Assembly (NCBI RefSeq): GCF_044904705.1
Contig: NZ_JADIKL010000006.1
Location: forward strand, 124,001 to 188,000
DNA length: 64,000 nt
Source: Rhodanobacter_A agri
GTDB taxonomy: Bacteria; Pseudomonadota; Gammaproteobacteria; Xanthomonadales; Rhodanobacteraceae
Reading direction: 5' to 3'
Below the pieces are notes generated by a model, which was not told the DNA's origin, ran no database searches, and saw nothing but the letters and a program-made list of their open reading frames with translations. This document shows, piece by piece, positions 51,415 to 60,673 of this stretch (the first letter of the stretch is position 1; the number at the start of each line of letters is the position of its first letter). A program made the translations under genes and the position numbers.

Positions 51415-53904
51415 ATGGCCAAGAACCTGCTCATCGTCGAGTCGCCCGCCAAGGCCAAGACGATCAACAAATACCTCGGCAAGGACTTCCAGGTCCTCGC
51501 CTCCTACGGCCATGTGCGCGACCTGAAGCCGAAGGAGGGTGCGGTCGATCCGGATCACGGCTTCGCGATGAAGTACGAGGTGATCGAGCGCAACGAGAAA
51601 CACGTCGACGCGATCGCCAAGGCGGCCAAGCAAGCCGACGACATCTACCTCGCCACCGACTTGGATCGCGAAGGCGAGGCGATCAGCTGGCACATCAGCG
51701 AGATCCTCAAAGACCGCGGTCTTACCGAGGGTAAGCAGCTGCATCGCGTGGTGTTCTCCGAGATCACGCCGAAGGCGATCAAGGCCGCGGTGGCACAGCC
51801 GCGCCAGCTCTCGCATGACCTGGTGGACGCGCAGCAGGCGCGCCGTGCGCTGGACTACCTCGTAGGCTTCAATCTTTCGCCGGTGCTGTGGCGCAAGGTG
51901 CAGCGCGGATTGTCCGCCGGCCGCGTGCAGAGTCCGGCGCTGCGCATGATCGTGGAGCGCGAGGAGGAGATCGAGGCCTTCGTTGCGCGCGAATACTGGA
52001 CGGTGGAAGCGCAGCTGCGCCATGCCGACGGCGAATTCAGCGCCAGGCTCACCAAGCTCAACGGCAAGAAGTTCGAGCAGTTCGACCTCACCAACGAGGC
52101 CGATGCGATGGCCGCGCGCGCTGCGCTGAAGGAGGCCGCGCACGGCCGCCTCACCGTGAGCGAAGTGGGCAGCAAGGAGCGCAAGCGCCGTCCGGCGCCA
52201 CCGTTCACCACCTCCACCTTGCAGCAGGAAGCCGCGCGCAAGCTCGGCTTCACCACCAGCCGCACGATGAAGGTGGCGCAGGGCCTGTACGAGGGCGTGA
52301 GCCTCGGCAGCGAAGGCAACGTGGGCTTGATCAGCTACATGCGTACCGACTCGGTGGCGCTGGCCGACGATGCATTGGCCGAGCTGCGCGCACTGATCGC
52401 GCGCGACTATGGCCACAAGGCACTGCCCGACGGACCGCAGTTCTACAAATCGAAGAGCAAGAACGCGCAGGAAGCGCACGAGGCGATCCGTCCTACCTCG
52501 GCGATGCGCACGCCGCGCGAAGTGGCCGCCTTCCTCAACGACGAACAGCGCAAGCTGTACGAGTTGATCTGGAAGCGCACCGTGGCCTGCCAGATGATCC
52601 ACGCCACGCTGAACACCGTGTCGGTGGACTTCGAACTGCCGCACACTGCCGGCGGTCCCGCTGCGTTTCGCGCCACCGGTACCACCGTGGTCGATCCCGG
52701 CTTCCTCGCCGTGTACGAGGAAGGCCGCGACCAGAAGAGCGCGGACGACGACGACGAAGGCCGCCGCCTGCCGAAGCTGGAAAAGGGCGAGGACGTACCG
52801 CTCAAAGATATCCAGACCGACCAGCATTTCACCGAGCCGCCGCCGCGCTATTCGGAAGCTTCGTTGGTGAAGGCGCTGGAGGAATACGGCATCGGCCGCC
52901 CGTCCACCTACGCCAGCATCATCCAGGTGCTGCTGAACCGCGAGTACGTGCTGCTCGACAACCGCCGCTTCAAGCCCACCGACATCGGCCGCGCGGTGGG
53001 CAAGTTCCTCACCCAGCACTTCACCCGCTACGTGGACTACGACTTCACCGCCAGGTTGGAAGACGAGCTCGACGCGGTGAGCCGCGGCGAAGAAGCCTGG
53101 GTGCCGCTGATGGAGCGCTTCTGGCAGCCGTTCAAGCAGCAGGTGGAGGAGAAGACCGAATCGGTGGACCGCAGCGAGGCCACCGGCGCACGCGAGCTGG
53201 GCACCGACCCCAAGAGCGGCAAGCCCGTGTTCGTGCGCCTGGGCCGCTTCGGGCCGTACGCTGCGATCGGCGACAAGGACAGCGACGAAAAGCTGCAGTT
53301 CGCCAGCCTGCGCCCCGGCCAGAGCATGCACACCATCACGCTCGCGGAAGCACTGGAGTTGTTCAAGCTGCCGCGTCAGCTGGGCCAGGCGCCGAACGGC
53401 GACGAAGTCAGCGTGGGCATCGGCCGCTTCGGTCCGTTCGTGAAGCAGGGCGGTACCTACGCCTCGCTCAAGCCCGAAGACGATCCCTACACCATCGAAC
53501 TGCCGCGCGCGCTGCAGCTGGTCGAAGACAAGCTCACCATGCTCGCCAACCGCGTGATCGCCGATTTCGGCAACGGCGTGCAGGTGCTCAACGGCCGCTA
53601 CGGGCCGTACATCACCGACGGCGAGAAGAACGCGCGCATCCCCAAGGATACCGAGCCGAAGGACCTCACCGAGGCGCAGTGCCTGGAGTTGCTCGCCGCC
53701 GCGCCGGTGAAGAAGGGCGGCCGTTTCGGCCGCAAGACCGCCGCCGCGAAGAAGACCGCGGAGAAGAAAGCGCCGGCCGCGAAAAAGACCGCCACGAAGA
53801 AGACCGCCACGAAGAAGGCGGCGAGCAAGAAAACCGCGACCAAAAAGGCTGCCGCGAAAAAGACCGCGACGAAGAAAGCTGCGGCAAAGAAGACCACGGC
53901 CTGA
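51415..53904 (+). CDS. topA: DNA topoisomerase I with lysine-rich tail
   Basis: 829 residues. TOPRIM domain (LLIVESPAKAKTINKYLG, DLDREGEAISWH), catalytic Tyr in the GLISYMRTDSV segment, then C-terminal repeats FVRLGRFGPYAAIGD, VGIGRFGPFVKQGG and LNGRYGPYITDGEKN. The last ~60 residues are a KKTATKKAAAKK-type tail, as in histone-H1/AlgP-like proteins, which may add nonspecific DNA binding. Relaxes negative supercoils. Stop overlaps the next ATG (TGATG). Confidence 0.98.
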   Translation: MAKNLLIVESPAKAKTINKYLGKDFQVLASYGHVRDLKPKEGAVDPDHGFAMKYEVIERNEKHVDAIAKAAKQADDIYLATDLDREGEAISWHISEILKDRGLTEGKQLHRVVFSEITPKAIKAAVAQPRQLSHDLVDAQQARRALDYLVGFNLSPVLWRKVQRGLSAGRVQSPALRMIVEREEEIEAFVAREYWTVEAQLRHADGEFSARLTKLNGKKFEQFDLTNEADAMAARAALKEAAHGRLTVSEVGSKERKRRPAPPFTTSTLQQEAARKLGFTTSRTMKVAQGLYEGVSLGSEGNVGLISYMRTDSVALADDALAELRALIARDYGHKALPDGPQFYKSKSKNAQEAHEAIRPTSAMRTPREVAAFLNDEQRKLYELIWKRTVACQMIHATLNTVSVDFELPHTAGGPAAFRATGTTVVDPGFLAVYEEGRDQKSADDDDEGRRLPKLEKGEDVPLKDIQTDQHFTEPPPRYSEASLVKALEEYGIGRPSTYASIIQVLLNREYVLLDNRRFKPTDIGRAVGKFLTQHFTRYVDYDFTARLEDELDAVSRGEEAWVPLMERFWQPFKQQVEEKTESVDRSEATGARELGTDPKSGKPVFVRLGRFGPYAAIGDKDSDEKLQFASLRPGQSMHTITLAEALELFKLPRQLGQAPNGDEVSVGIGRFGPFVKQGGTYASLKPEDDPYTIELPRALQLVEDKLTMLANRVIADFGNGVQVLNGRYGPYITDGEKNARIPKDTEPKDLTEAQCLELLAAAPVKKGGRFGRKTAAAKKTAEKKAPAAKKTATKKTATKKAASKKTATKKAAAKKTATKKAAAKKTTA
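53740..53901 (+). repeat. Degenerate repeats encoding the topA lysine-alanine-threonine tail
   Basis: Short units around GAAGAAGACCGCCACG / AAAAAGGCTGCCGCG recur about ten times and encode KKTATKK, KKAASKK, KKTATKKAAAKK. Such repeats change length easily by slippage. Lysine codons AAA and AAG both occur, so it is not a recent pure expansion. Confidence 0.75.
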
Positions 53905-54476
53905 TGTCGCGGGTCTTCACGCTCGACGGGTTGGACGCCGCCGCCGATCTGCTGCGCGCAGGCGGCGTGCTGGCCTATCCCACCGAGGCGGTCTACGGCC
54001 TGGGCTGCGATCCGCACGACCAGGCGGCCTTCGCGAAGATCTTCGCGCTCAAGCAACGCCCGGCCACCCAGGGCGTGCTGCTGATCGCCGCCGACTTCGC
54101 CCAGGTCGAGCGCTACATCGACTTCGAGCGGGTGCCGGAGGCGGTATTGGCCCAGGTGCGTGCCAGCTGGCCCGGTCCCCACACCTGGATCTTTCCGCGC
54201 AGTGCCGCCGTGCCTGATTGGGTAGCCGGTGCGCACGCGGGCATCGCGCTGCGTGTTACCGCCCACGAACCTGTCGTCGCGCTGTGCCGCGCATTCGGCG
54301 GCGCACTGGTTTCCACCAGTGCGAACCCCCATGGCGAGCCGCCCGCGCGCAGTGCCGCCACCGTGCAGGACTATTTCGGCGAGGTGCTGGACGGCGTACT
54401 CGACGCCCCGCTGGGTACGCAGGCCAGCCCCACCACGATTCGCGATGCGCTGAGCGGCGCTATCATCCGGGCTTAG
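53904..54476 (+). CDS. tsaC: Sua5/YciO/YrdC family protein, probably TsaC
   Basis: 190 residues, the size of the single-domain TsaC (YrdC) that makes threonylcarbamoyl-AMP for the t6A37 modification of tRNA. Motifs: GGVLAYPTEAVYGLGCDP, IFALKQRPATQGVLLIAA, WPGPHTWIFP, GIALRVTAHEPV and the STSANPHGEPPA signature. The ATG overlaps the topA stop, as is common in this group. Could also be the YciO paralog, but the motif set fits TsaC better. Confidence 0.9.
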   Translation: MSRVFTLDGLDAAADLLRAGGVLAYPTEAVYGLGCDPHDQAAFAKIFALKQRPATQGVLLIAADFAQVERYIDFERVPEAVLAQVRASWPGPHTWIFPRSAAVPDWVAGAHAGIALRVTAHEPVVALCRAFGGALVSTSANPHGEPPARSAATVQDYFGEVLDGVLDAPLGTQASPTTIRDALSGAIIRA

Positions 54477-54558
54477 CCGGCGATGAACCGCGCCGCTGGC
54501 GGCTTGGCCGCGATTCAGCGGCACTCGCGAGCATGAGGAACCAGCAGCATCGACAGGC

Positions 54559-54577
54559 GCCGGCCCGGAGGGCCGGC
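54559..54577. other. GC-rich hairpin between tsaC and the AMP-ligase gene
   Basis: GCCGGCCC, GGA, GGGCCGGC: a perfect 8-bp stem with a three-base loop. No T-run follows, so a simple intrinsic terminator is unlikely; it may be an attenuator-like or repeat structure in the 153-base gap. Confidence 0.4.
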
Positions 54578-54629
54578 AGGGCAGACAGCGGCCATCGCGG
54601 TGGCCGGCGAAACAAGGAGCGACACACCG

Positions 54630-55994
54630 GTGGCCATCGTCCACGACCATTTCCAGCGCGAGCAGGCCGAGCCACTGCTGCCGCTGCTCACTGCGCGCGA
54701 CCCGCAGCGCATCGTCGCCTGGCGCCATGGCTCGGCGGTGAGCGCAGCGCAGTTCCTCGCCCATGTCGAGCAAGTCGCCGCCATGCTGCCCGAGGCGCCC
54801 GCCGCGGTGAATCTGTGCGAGGACCGTTACGCTTTCCTGGTCGCGTTCTGCGCCATCGCGCAGCGCGGCCAGGCCAACCTCCTGCCACCCTCGCGCGCGC
54901 CGCAGGCGGTGGAGGAGGTGATGGCCGCGCATCCCGGCAGCTACGCGCTGGGCGAGCTGGCGCTGTCGCCCGCGCCGCACGGTTATCGCAAGCTGCCCGA
55001 GCTGGATCCCAATCTGGCCGCCGTGTCGGCAGCCGTGCCGGCGATTCCCGCCGAGCAGCTGGTGGCGATCGGCTACACCTCCGGTTCCACCGGCACTCCG
55101 CGCGCCAACGCGAAGAGCTGGCGCAACCTCACCGCCAGCAGCGCCGGTACACAGGCGATGCTTCGGGCCGTGGCCGGCGAACGCTTCAACGTGGTCGCCA
55201 CGGTGCCGCCGCAGCACATCTACGGCATCGAGATGAGCGTGCTGCTGCCGCTGCTGGGCGAGGTGGGTGTGCATGCGGGGCGGCCGTTCTTTCCCGCCGA
55301 CGTCGCTAGTGCTCTGGCCGAGGTGCCCGCGCCGCGTGTGCTGGTGACCACGCCGGTGCACCTGCGCGCCCTGGTGGCTGCGGGCGCGCCGCTGCCACCG
55401 CTGGCGGCAATGCTGTCCGCTACCGCACCGATGCCGCCCGAGCTGGCAAAGGCCGCCGAGCAGGCTTTCGGTGCGCCGCTGCTGGAAGTGTTCGGCTCCA
55501 CCGAGACCTGCGCCTTCGCGAGTCGTCGCGTCACCGCGGATGCAGACTGGACACTGTACGAGGACGTGCATCTGCATCCGCAGCCCGACGGCACGATGAT
55601 CGAGGCACCCCAGCTCGACGAGCCGGTGGTGCTGGCCGACATCGTGAGCCTGCACGATGCGGGCCGCCGTTTCCGCCTGTGCGGCCGCAACACCGACCTG
55701 CTGGAGATCGCCGGCAAGCGCGCCTCGCTGGGCGACCTCACCCGCCGCCTGCTGGCGATACCGGGCGTGGAGGACGGCGTGGTGTTCCAGCTCGACGAGG
55801 CCGACGCCGCCGGTGTGTGCCGCATCGCCGCGCTGGCGGTGGCACCCGCGCTGGACGAGGCCGCGATCCTCGACGCATTGCGACGCGCCGTCGATCCTGT
55901 GTTCCTGCCCCGCCGTTTGCGTCTGGTGGACGCGCTGCCGCGCAACGAGACGGGCAAGCTGCCGCGCGAGGCGTTACTGGCTTTGCTGGGCTGA
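54630..55994 (+). CDS. AMP-dependent acyl/aryl ligase
   Basis: 454 residues from a GTG with AAGGAG ten bases upstream; the upstream ATG at 54600 has no ribosome site. ANL-family motifs: P-loop YTSGSTGTPRANAKSW (A3, residues about 145-160), FGSTETCAFASR (A5), LCGRNTDLLEIAGKRASLGDL (A8) and NETGKLPREAL with the catalytic Lys (A10). It is shorter than typical acyl-CoA synthetases (about 500-560) and resembles stand-alone ligases of arylpolyene or xanthomonadin-type pathways; that link is only a guess since no partner genes are here. Confidence 0.8.
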   Translation: MAIVHDHFQREQAEPLLPLLTARDPQRIVAWRHGSAVSAAQFLAHVEQVAAMLPEAPAAVNLCEDRYAFLVAFCAIAQRGQANLLPPSRAPQAVEEVMAAHPGSYALGELALSPAPHGYRKLPELDPNLAAVSAAVPAIPAEQLVAIGYTSGSTGTPRANAKSWRNLTASSAGTQAMLRAVAGERFNVVATVPPQHIYGIEMSVLLPLLGEVGVHAGRPFFPADVASALAEVPAPRVLVTTPVHLRALVAAGAPLPPLAAMLSATAPMPPELAKAAEQAFGAPLLEVFGSTETCAFASRRVTADADWTLYEDVHLHPQPDGTMIEAPQLDEPVVLADIVSLHDAGRRFRLCGRNTDLLEIAGKRASLGDLTRRLLAIPGVEDGVVFQLDEADAAGVCRIAALAVAPALDEAAILDALRRAVDPVFLPRRLRLVDALPRNETGKLPREALLALLG

Positions 55995-56030
55995 CAAGTC
56001 TGCTTTTCTCCCGGTTAGGGATACCCAGCA

Positions 56031-58598
56031 TCACTTCCGCAACGCCGGATGATCCGCCTGGGGCTTGTCCATGTGATGGCCCTGCACCATGTCCACACCG
56101 AATTCCTGCAGCAGGCGCAGGGTTTCCTCGTCTTCCACGAATTCGGCCACGGTGTGCTTGCCCATGCCGCGGGCCACTTCGATGATGGAGCGCACGAACA
56201 CCTGGTTGTCGTGGTCGTGCGGCAGGTTGCGGATGAACAGGCCGTCGATCTTGAGCATGTCCACCTTGAGGTGCTTGAGGTAGGCGAACGAAGCGAAGCC
56301 GCTGCCGAAATCGTCCAGGCACAAGGTGCAGCCGGCGTGCCGCAGTGCGTCGATGAAGCGCTCGGCATCGCGCAGGTCCGAAATGGCGGCCGTCTCGGTC
56401 AGCTCGACCAGCAGCCGCTTTGGTGTCACGCCGCGCCTGGCCAGCTGGCTGGTAATGAAACCGGGCAGGTCGGGATCGTCGAAGGAGCGCCCCGAGATGT
56501 TGATGGCCAGGGCCGGCAGCCGGGGGTGCGCGGCCAGCAGCGCGATGCTTTCGCGCACCACCCAGCGGTCGATGTCGAGGATCTTGCCGCTTTTCTCGGC
56601 GTGGCCGATGAACTGGTCCGGCAGGATGTACTGCGTGGGGTCGGCCTCGTCCACCATGCGCACCAGGGCTTCCAGGTGCGTCATCTCGCCGTTGCTCGTG
56701 CGGTACACGCCCTGGAAATGCAGGCGCAGCAGGTCGCGTTCGAGCGCGTGCTCGATGCGTTCGTTCCAGGCCAGGCGTGCGGCCATGGCTTGCATGGCGT
56801 CGCGGTCGGAGCGGTAGATGTTCCAGCGGTTCTTGCCCAGGCGCTTGGCCTGGTACATGGCCATGTCGGCGTGCGACACGAGCTCTTCGGCGCCCTGGCC
56901 GTGGTCGGGGTAGTGCGCCACGCCCAGGCTGGCGGTCAGCCGCAGGGGCCGGCCTTCGATTTCCAGCGCCATGCGTCCCACGGTGCGTACGATGCGTTCC
57001 GCCAGCACCAGCGCGCCGTCCAGCGTGGCATGGGGCATGAACACGGCGAACTCATCGCCGCCCAGTCGGCACAAGCTGTCCGTCTCGCGCACCAGCGCCT
57101 TGGTTTCGCCGGCCACGCGCAGCAGCATCGCATCGCCCGCGAAGTGGCCGAAGGTGTCGTTGACGTATTTGAACTCGTCCAGATCGAAAATCAGCACGGC
57201 GCCCTGTTGGCCGGCGCGCGCGCCGCCCCGGAAGAAACGCGCCAGCTCGGCTTCGAAGTAGTGGCGATTGTGCAGGCCGGTCAGCGCATCGCACTCGGCC
57301 AGCGTGGTGAGCCGCTCACGCTGCTGCACCAATTCGGCCACCATGGCGTCGAAGGCGTTTGCCAGCCGCCCCAGTTCGTCGGGACTGCCCAGGGCGATGG
57401 GCCGGGGCGTGCGCCCCTGGCCCAGCTCGTCCACGGCCTGGGTCAGGCGCAGCAGGGGGCGGGTCACCAGCGCGTGGACGCGACGGCGCAGCAGCCAGAG
57501 GGCGGGCGCCAGGATCAACAAGCCGATGGCGCACATCGTCAGCCAGCCCAGCATGACCCATTGGTCGACGCGCTTCTGCGGAAGCACGTTCACCTGGAAC
57601 CAACCCGGCCCGCGAATGCGCGACCAGGCCACCCACTGGCGGCCGCCGGGCGTGCGGCCCGTGCCGGTGTCGGTGTGGGCGGCCAGCACCACGCGCAGCA
57701 CCTTTTCGAGCACGGGATCCTTCAGCGCGGTGATCTGCAGCTGGCCTTGCGCGGCGGCGATGCGCTCGCGCAGCTGCGGGTAGGCGATCAGGTTGCCCTG
57801 GTTGTCCATGATGAGTTGCTCCACCGCCGCATTGGGGCGGATCGGAGCCACGGAGTCGATCAGCGTCTGTATCGCCACGTCGTGGCCCAGCGTGCCCACC
57901 CAATGGCCTTGCCAGTCCAGCGGCGCGATGACCGACACCATCCAGGTGTGCGCCTGCTGGTCCAGGTACACCGGCGTCCAGAACACCTGGCGCCCGGGAT
58001 TGCGGCGTGGGTTGGAGCCCAGCATGGTGGGGTAATTGGCGTTGCTGGCCTGCGCATTGGCGTTGCCGCCCCAGTTGATGCCGCGGGAATACACCATCAG
58101 CCCGTTTTCGACGAAGTCCATGTAGGCCGAAAAGAATGGCGGCACTAGCGCCGGGCCTTGCTCGCGCAGCAATTCGTAGCTGACCACCGCGCGCAAGCGC
58201 ACCGAGTCGGACAGGCCATGCGGCCCTTCATGCAAGTACAGCGTGGGAGCGCTCTCGGTATCCACCCGCTCGGGGCGCACGCGCCACAGCCCGTCTGGGC
58301 TGCGTGCGAACAAGCTGTCGAAGCGCCCGACTGCGTCGGGCGGAGCCTTGTCCAGCCGTTGCACCAAGGTCTGGCGCAGGCGGTGCACGCTGGCATCGGC
58401 CTGCACGAACAGGCTTTCGTTGGTCTTTGCCTTGATCTGCACCCACTGCTGGATGACCATCGGCACCACGCGATCCGCCGCCAGTCGCAGGGCCCCGTAG
58501 CCCAGCACCGACAACAGCAGCAGCAGCGTCAGAAAGAGTCCCCAGAGCGTGAGGGACAATCGGTGGATCAACGATGTGCCGGTTGGAGCAGGCGGCAA
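56031..58598 (-). CDS. Membrane-bound GGDEF-EAL cyclic-di-GMP enzyme with Cache-like sensor
   Basis: About 855 residues. TM helix (about 15-40), periplasmic Cache-like domain, TM helix (about 340-360), HAMP, GGDEF with intact LGGDEFAV (about 513), and EAL with EALVRM (about 640), NISGRS, ELTETA, DDFGSGFASF, KIDGLF, EFVEDEET and QGHH. Both cyclase and phosphodiesterase residues are present, so it could make and degrade c-di-GMP. No ATG fits: the frame opens after a stop with TTG (58619), and a second TTG (58598) has GAGGG seven bases upstream and is preferred. Confidence 0.93.
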   Translation of the reverse strand: MPPAPTGTSLIHRLSLTLWGLFLTLLLLLSVLGYGALRLAADRVVPMVIQQWVQIKAKTNESLFVQADASVHRLRQTLVQRLDKAPPDAVGRFDSLFARSPDGLWRVRPERVDTESAPTLYLHEGPHGLSDSVRLRAVVSYELLREQGPALVPPFFSAYMDFVENGLMVYSRGINWGGNANAQASNANYPTMLGSNPRRNPGRQVFWTPVYLDQQAHTWMVSVIAPLDWQGHWVGTLGHDVAIQTLIDSVAPIRPNAAVEQLIMDNQGNLIAYPQLRERIAAAQGQLQITALKDPVLEKVLRVVLAAHTDTGTGRTPGGRQWVAWSRIRGPGWFQVNVLPQKRVDQWVMLGWLTMCAIGLLILAPALWLLRRRVHALVTRPLLRLTQAVDELGQGRTPRPIALGSPDELGRLANAFDAMVAELVQQRERLTTLAECDALTGLHNRHYFEAELARFFRGGARAGQQGAVLIFDLDEFKYVNDTFGHFAGDAMLLRVAGETKALVRETDSLCRLGGDEFAVFMPHATLDGALVLAERIVRTVGRMALEIEGRPLRLTASLGVAHYPDHGQGAEELVSHADMAMYQAKRLGKNRWNIYRSDRDAMQAMAARLAWNERIEHALERDLLRLHFQGVYRTSNGEMTHLEALVRMVDEADPTQYILPDQFIGHAEKSGKILDIDRWVVRESIALLAAHPRLPALAINISGRSFDDPDLPGFITSQLARRGVTPKRLLVELTETAAISDLRDAERFIDALRHAGCTLCLDDFGSGFASFAYLKHLKVDMLKIDGLFIRNLPHDHDNQVFVRSIIEVARGMGKHTVAEFVEDEETLRLLQEFGVDMVQGHHMDKPQADHPALRK

Positions 58599-58619
58599 GG
58601 AATCACCCTCTGTTTTCAA

Positions 58620-58998
58620 TCAGGAGACATGACTTGCACGGTCGACAACCCGCTGTCGTTCGGGAGCGCGCCACCCTCTTAGCGAACATGGCCGCAAACG
58701 ACTTGCCGACTTTACCGTAGGGCCGCGGCTTCGTCCCGGGGTCCGGGCATGTCCTCGCAGATCGTCTGCGGGATCGGTCACGGATGGCGGTGTCTGCCGC
58801 CCCGTCCCGCGCGATCGGCGCAGGCTTTCAGATGGGCGATCGCGCGCGATGTCGCCGGCATCGTTGAATCCTGCCAGCTGGAACGTCTTTCGATTTGCGC
58901 CACCGGCCTGCCAGTCGCCGGCCCGATCCGAACCTGCCGCGGCGGCTGCCGCTACAATAGCCGTCCGTTTTCACGCGGCACCCCTTGGAGTTATCGGC
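58620..58998. other. Divergent intergenic region upstream of purD
   Basis: 379 bases with no credible gene. TACAAT at 58953-58958 could be a -10 element for purD, but the -35 position (GAACCT) is poor. Small GC-rich hairpins (for example GGCGG-TGTCT-GCCGCC near 58790-58805) occur, without a conserved riboswitch pattern that I recognise. Confidence 0.45.
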
Positions 58999-60279
58999 AT
59001 GAAAGTCCTGGTCATCGGCAACGGCGGGCGCGAACACGCGCTGGCTTGGAAGCTCAAGCAGTCGCCACGCGTCGATGAGGTGATCGTGGCGCCGGGCAAC
59101 GCGGGTACCGCGCGCGAGCGCGGCGTGCGCAATGCGGATGTGGCCGTGACCGATATCGACGGCCTGCTCGCGCTGGCGAAGGACGAGAAGGTCGACCTCA
59201 CCGTGGTGGGGCCTGAGGTGCCGTTGGTAGCAGGCGTGGTGGACAAGTTCCGCAACACCGGCCTGCGCATCTTCGGGCCGCGCGCGATCGCCGCGCAGCT
59301 GGAAGGCTCCAAGGCCTTCGCCAAGGACTTCCTGCTCCGCCACAACATCCCCACTGCACGCTATGCGGTGTTCACCGAGCTCAGTCCGGCCCTGGCCTAC
59401 GTGCGGACGCATGGCGCGCCGATCGTGATCAAGGCGGATGGTCTCGCCGCCGGCAAAGGCGTGGTGGTGGCGCTCACCCTGGCCGACGCCGAGCTGGCAT
59501 TGCACGACATGCTCGGCGCGCACGCCTTCGGTGATGCCTCCGCGCGCGTGGTGATCGAGGAATTCCTCGACGGCGAGGAAGCCAGCTACATCGTGATGAG
59601 CGACGGCCAGCACGCGCTGCCAATGGCATCGAGCCAGGACCACAAGCGCCGCGACGAGGGCGACCTCGGCCCCAACACCGGCGGCATGGGCGCCTACTCG
59701 CCCGCGCCGGTGGTCACGCCCGAGGTGGAAAAGCGCATCCTGAAGGAAGTGATCGAGCCCACCTTGCACGGCATGGCCGCCGAGGGCGCGCCGTTCATCG
59801 GCTTCCTCTATGCGGGCCTGATGATCGACAAGGCCGGCCATCCCAAGGTGATCGAGTTCAACGTGCGCTTCGGCGACCCGGAGACGCAACCAATCATGCT
59901 GCGCCTGAAGTCCGACCTGGTCGAGCTGATCGAGGCCGCGCTGGACGGCGAATTGCATCGCACCCGCGTGCAGTGGGACCCACGCCCTTCGCTGGGCGTG
60001 GTAATGGCCGCAGCCGGCTACCCCGGCAAGGTGCGCAGCGGCGACGCGATCAGCGGCCTGGACGCGCCGCTCGGTGCCGACGCCAAGGTGTTCCACGCGG
60101 GCACGAAGCTGGATGCGGAAGGTCGCGTGCTCACTGCCGGCGGCCGCGTGCTCACCGTCTGCGCGCTCGGCAAGGATATCGCCGAGGCGCGGACGCATGC
60201 CTACGACGCGGTGGCGAAGCTGCATTTCGACGGTGCGTTCTGCCGGCGCGATATCGCCCATCGGGCGCTGCGTCGCTGA
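58999..60279 (+). CDS. purD: Phosphoribosylamine-glycine ligase (GARS)
   Basis: 426 residues, the family length. Second step of purine synthesis: ATP-dependent joining of phosphoribosylamine and glycine. MKVLVIGNGGREHALAWKL (N domain), GPEVPLVAGVVD, then ATP-grasp with PIVIKADGLAAGKGVVVA, EEFLDGEEASYIVMSDG, GGMGAYSPAPVVT and FNVRFGDPETQP. GGAG lies eight bases before the ATG at 58999. Alone, without purH, which often accompanies it. Confidence 0.98.
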   Translation: MKVLVIGNGGREHALAWKLKQSPRVDEVIVAPGNAGTARERGVRNADVAVTDIDGLLALAKDEKVDLTVVGPEVPLVAGVVDKFRNTGLRIFGPRAIAAQLEGSKAFAKDFLLRHNIPTARYAVFTELSPALAYVRTHGAPIVIKADGLAAGKGVVVALTLADAELALHDMLGAHAFGDASARVVIEEFLDGEEASYIVMSDGQHALPMASSQDHKRRDEGDLGPNTGGMGAYSPAPVVTPEVEKRILKEVIEPTLHGMAAEGAPFIGFLYAGLMIDKAGHPKVIEFNVRFGDPETQPIMLRLKSDLVELIEAALDGELHRTRVQWDPRPSLGVVMAAAGYPGKVRSGDAISGLDAPLGADAKVFHAGTKLDAEGRVLTAGGRVLTVCALGKDIAEARTHAYDAVAKLHFDGAFCRRDIAHRALRR

Positions 60280-60455
60280 GCGACGCGACTTTATGCGCGC
60301 AGGGGCAATGCGTCGTTTCGCCTGCCCTTTGTTCGATCCGGCTGGCCGCGCGGCGCGTGGCCTGCGTAGCCCATCCGTACATAATGGATAAGCCGCCTGC
60401 AGCCCGGGTAAGCGCTTAGAGCAAGACGCAGGCGAACGCAAACGGGAGCCTGGCC

Positions 60456-60671
60456 ATGATCAAGGTTCGAGAGTTCGGTTGGCTGTACCTGCCCAGATCG
60501 ATTGGCGCGTGGTTGTTGGCCATGCTGATGGCCGCATTCTGCGTGCACATCTTCCTCGCCGTAGACGCGCGATCGCATTCGGTGAGCGACACGCTTTACG
60601 GCCTGTTCCCGTTCTGGTCGGTGACCTTTCTGTTGTGGAACTGGGTCGGTAGCCGGGCAACGAAGTCATAG
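60456..60671 (+). CDS. Small two-helix membrane protein, unknown
   Basis: 71 residues: a short basic start, hydrophobic helix about 18-37 (GAWLLAMLMAAFCVHIFLAV), a polar loop DARSHSVSDTLYGLF and a second helix about 52-65 (FWSVTFLLWNWVG). A GGGAG Shine-Dalgarno is seven bases before the ATG. I do not recognise a named family. It sits alone between purD and the intergenic repeat before pgm. Similar small proteins occur in this bacterial group by general appearance, but no function can be given. Confidence 0.75.
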   Translation: MIKVREFGWLYLPRSIGAWLLAMLMAAFCVHIFLAVDARSHSVSDTLYGLFPFWSVTFLLWNWVGSRATKS

Positions 60672-60673
60672 AC

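Noticed and set aside
54559..54577. Intrinsic terminator after tsaC
   Set aside because: A good stem but no T-run; listed only as a hairpin.
58620..58998. Purine riboswitch before purD
   Set aside because: No recognisable aptamer core or terminator/anti-terminator pair; only scattered GC-rich hairpins.
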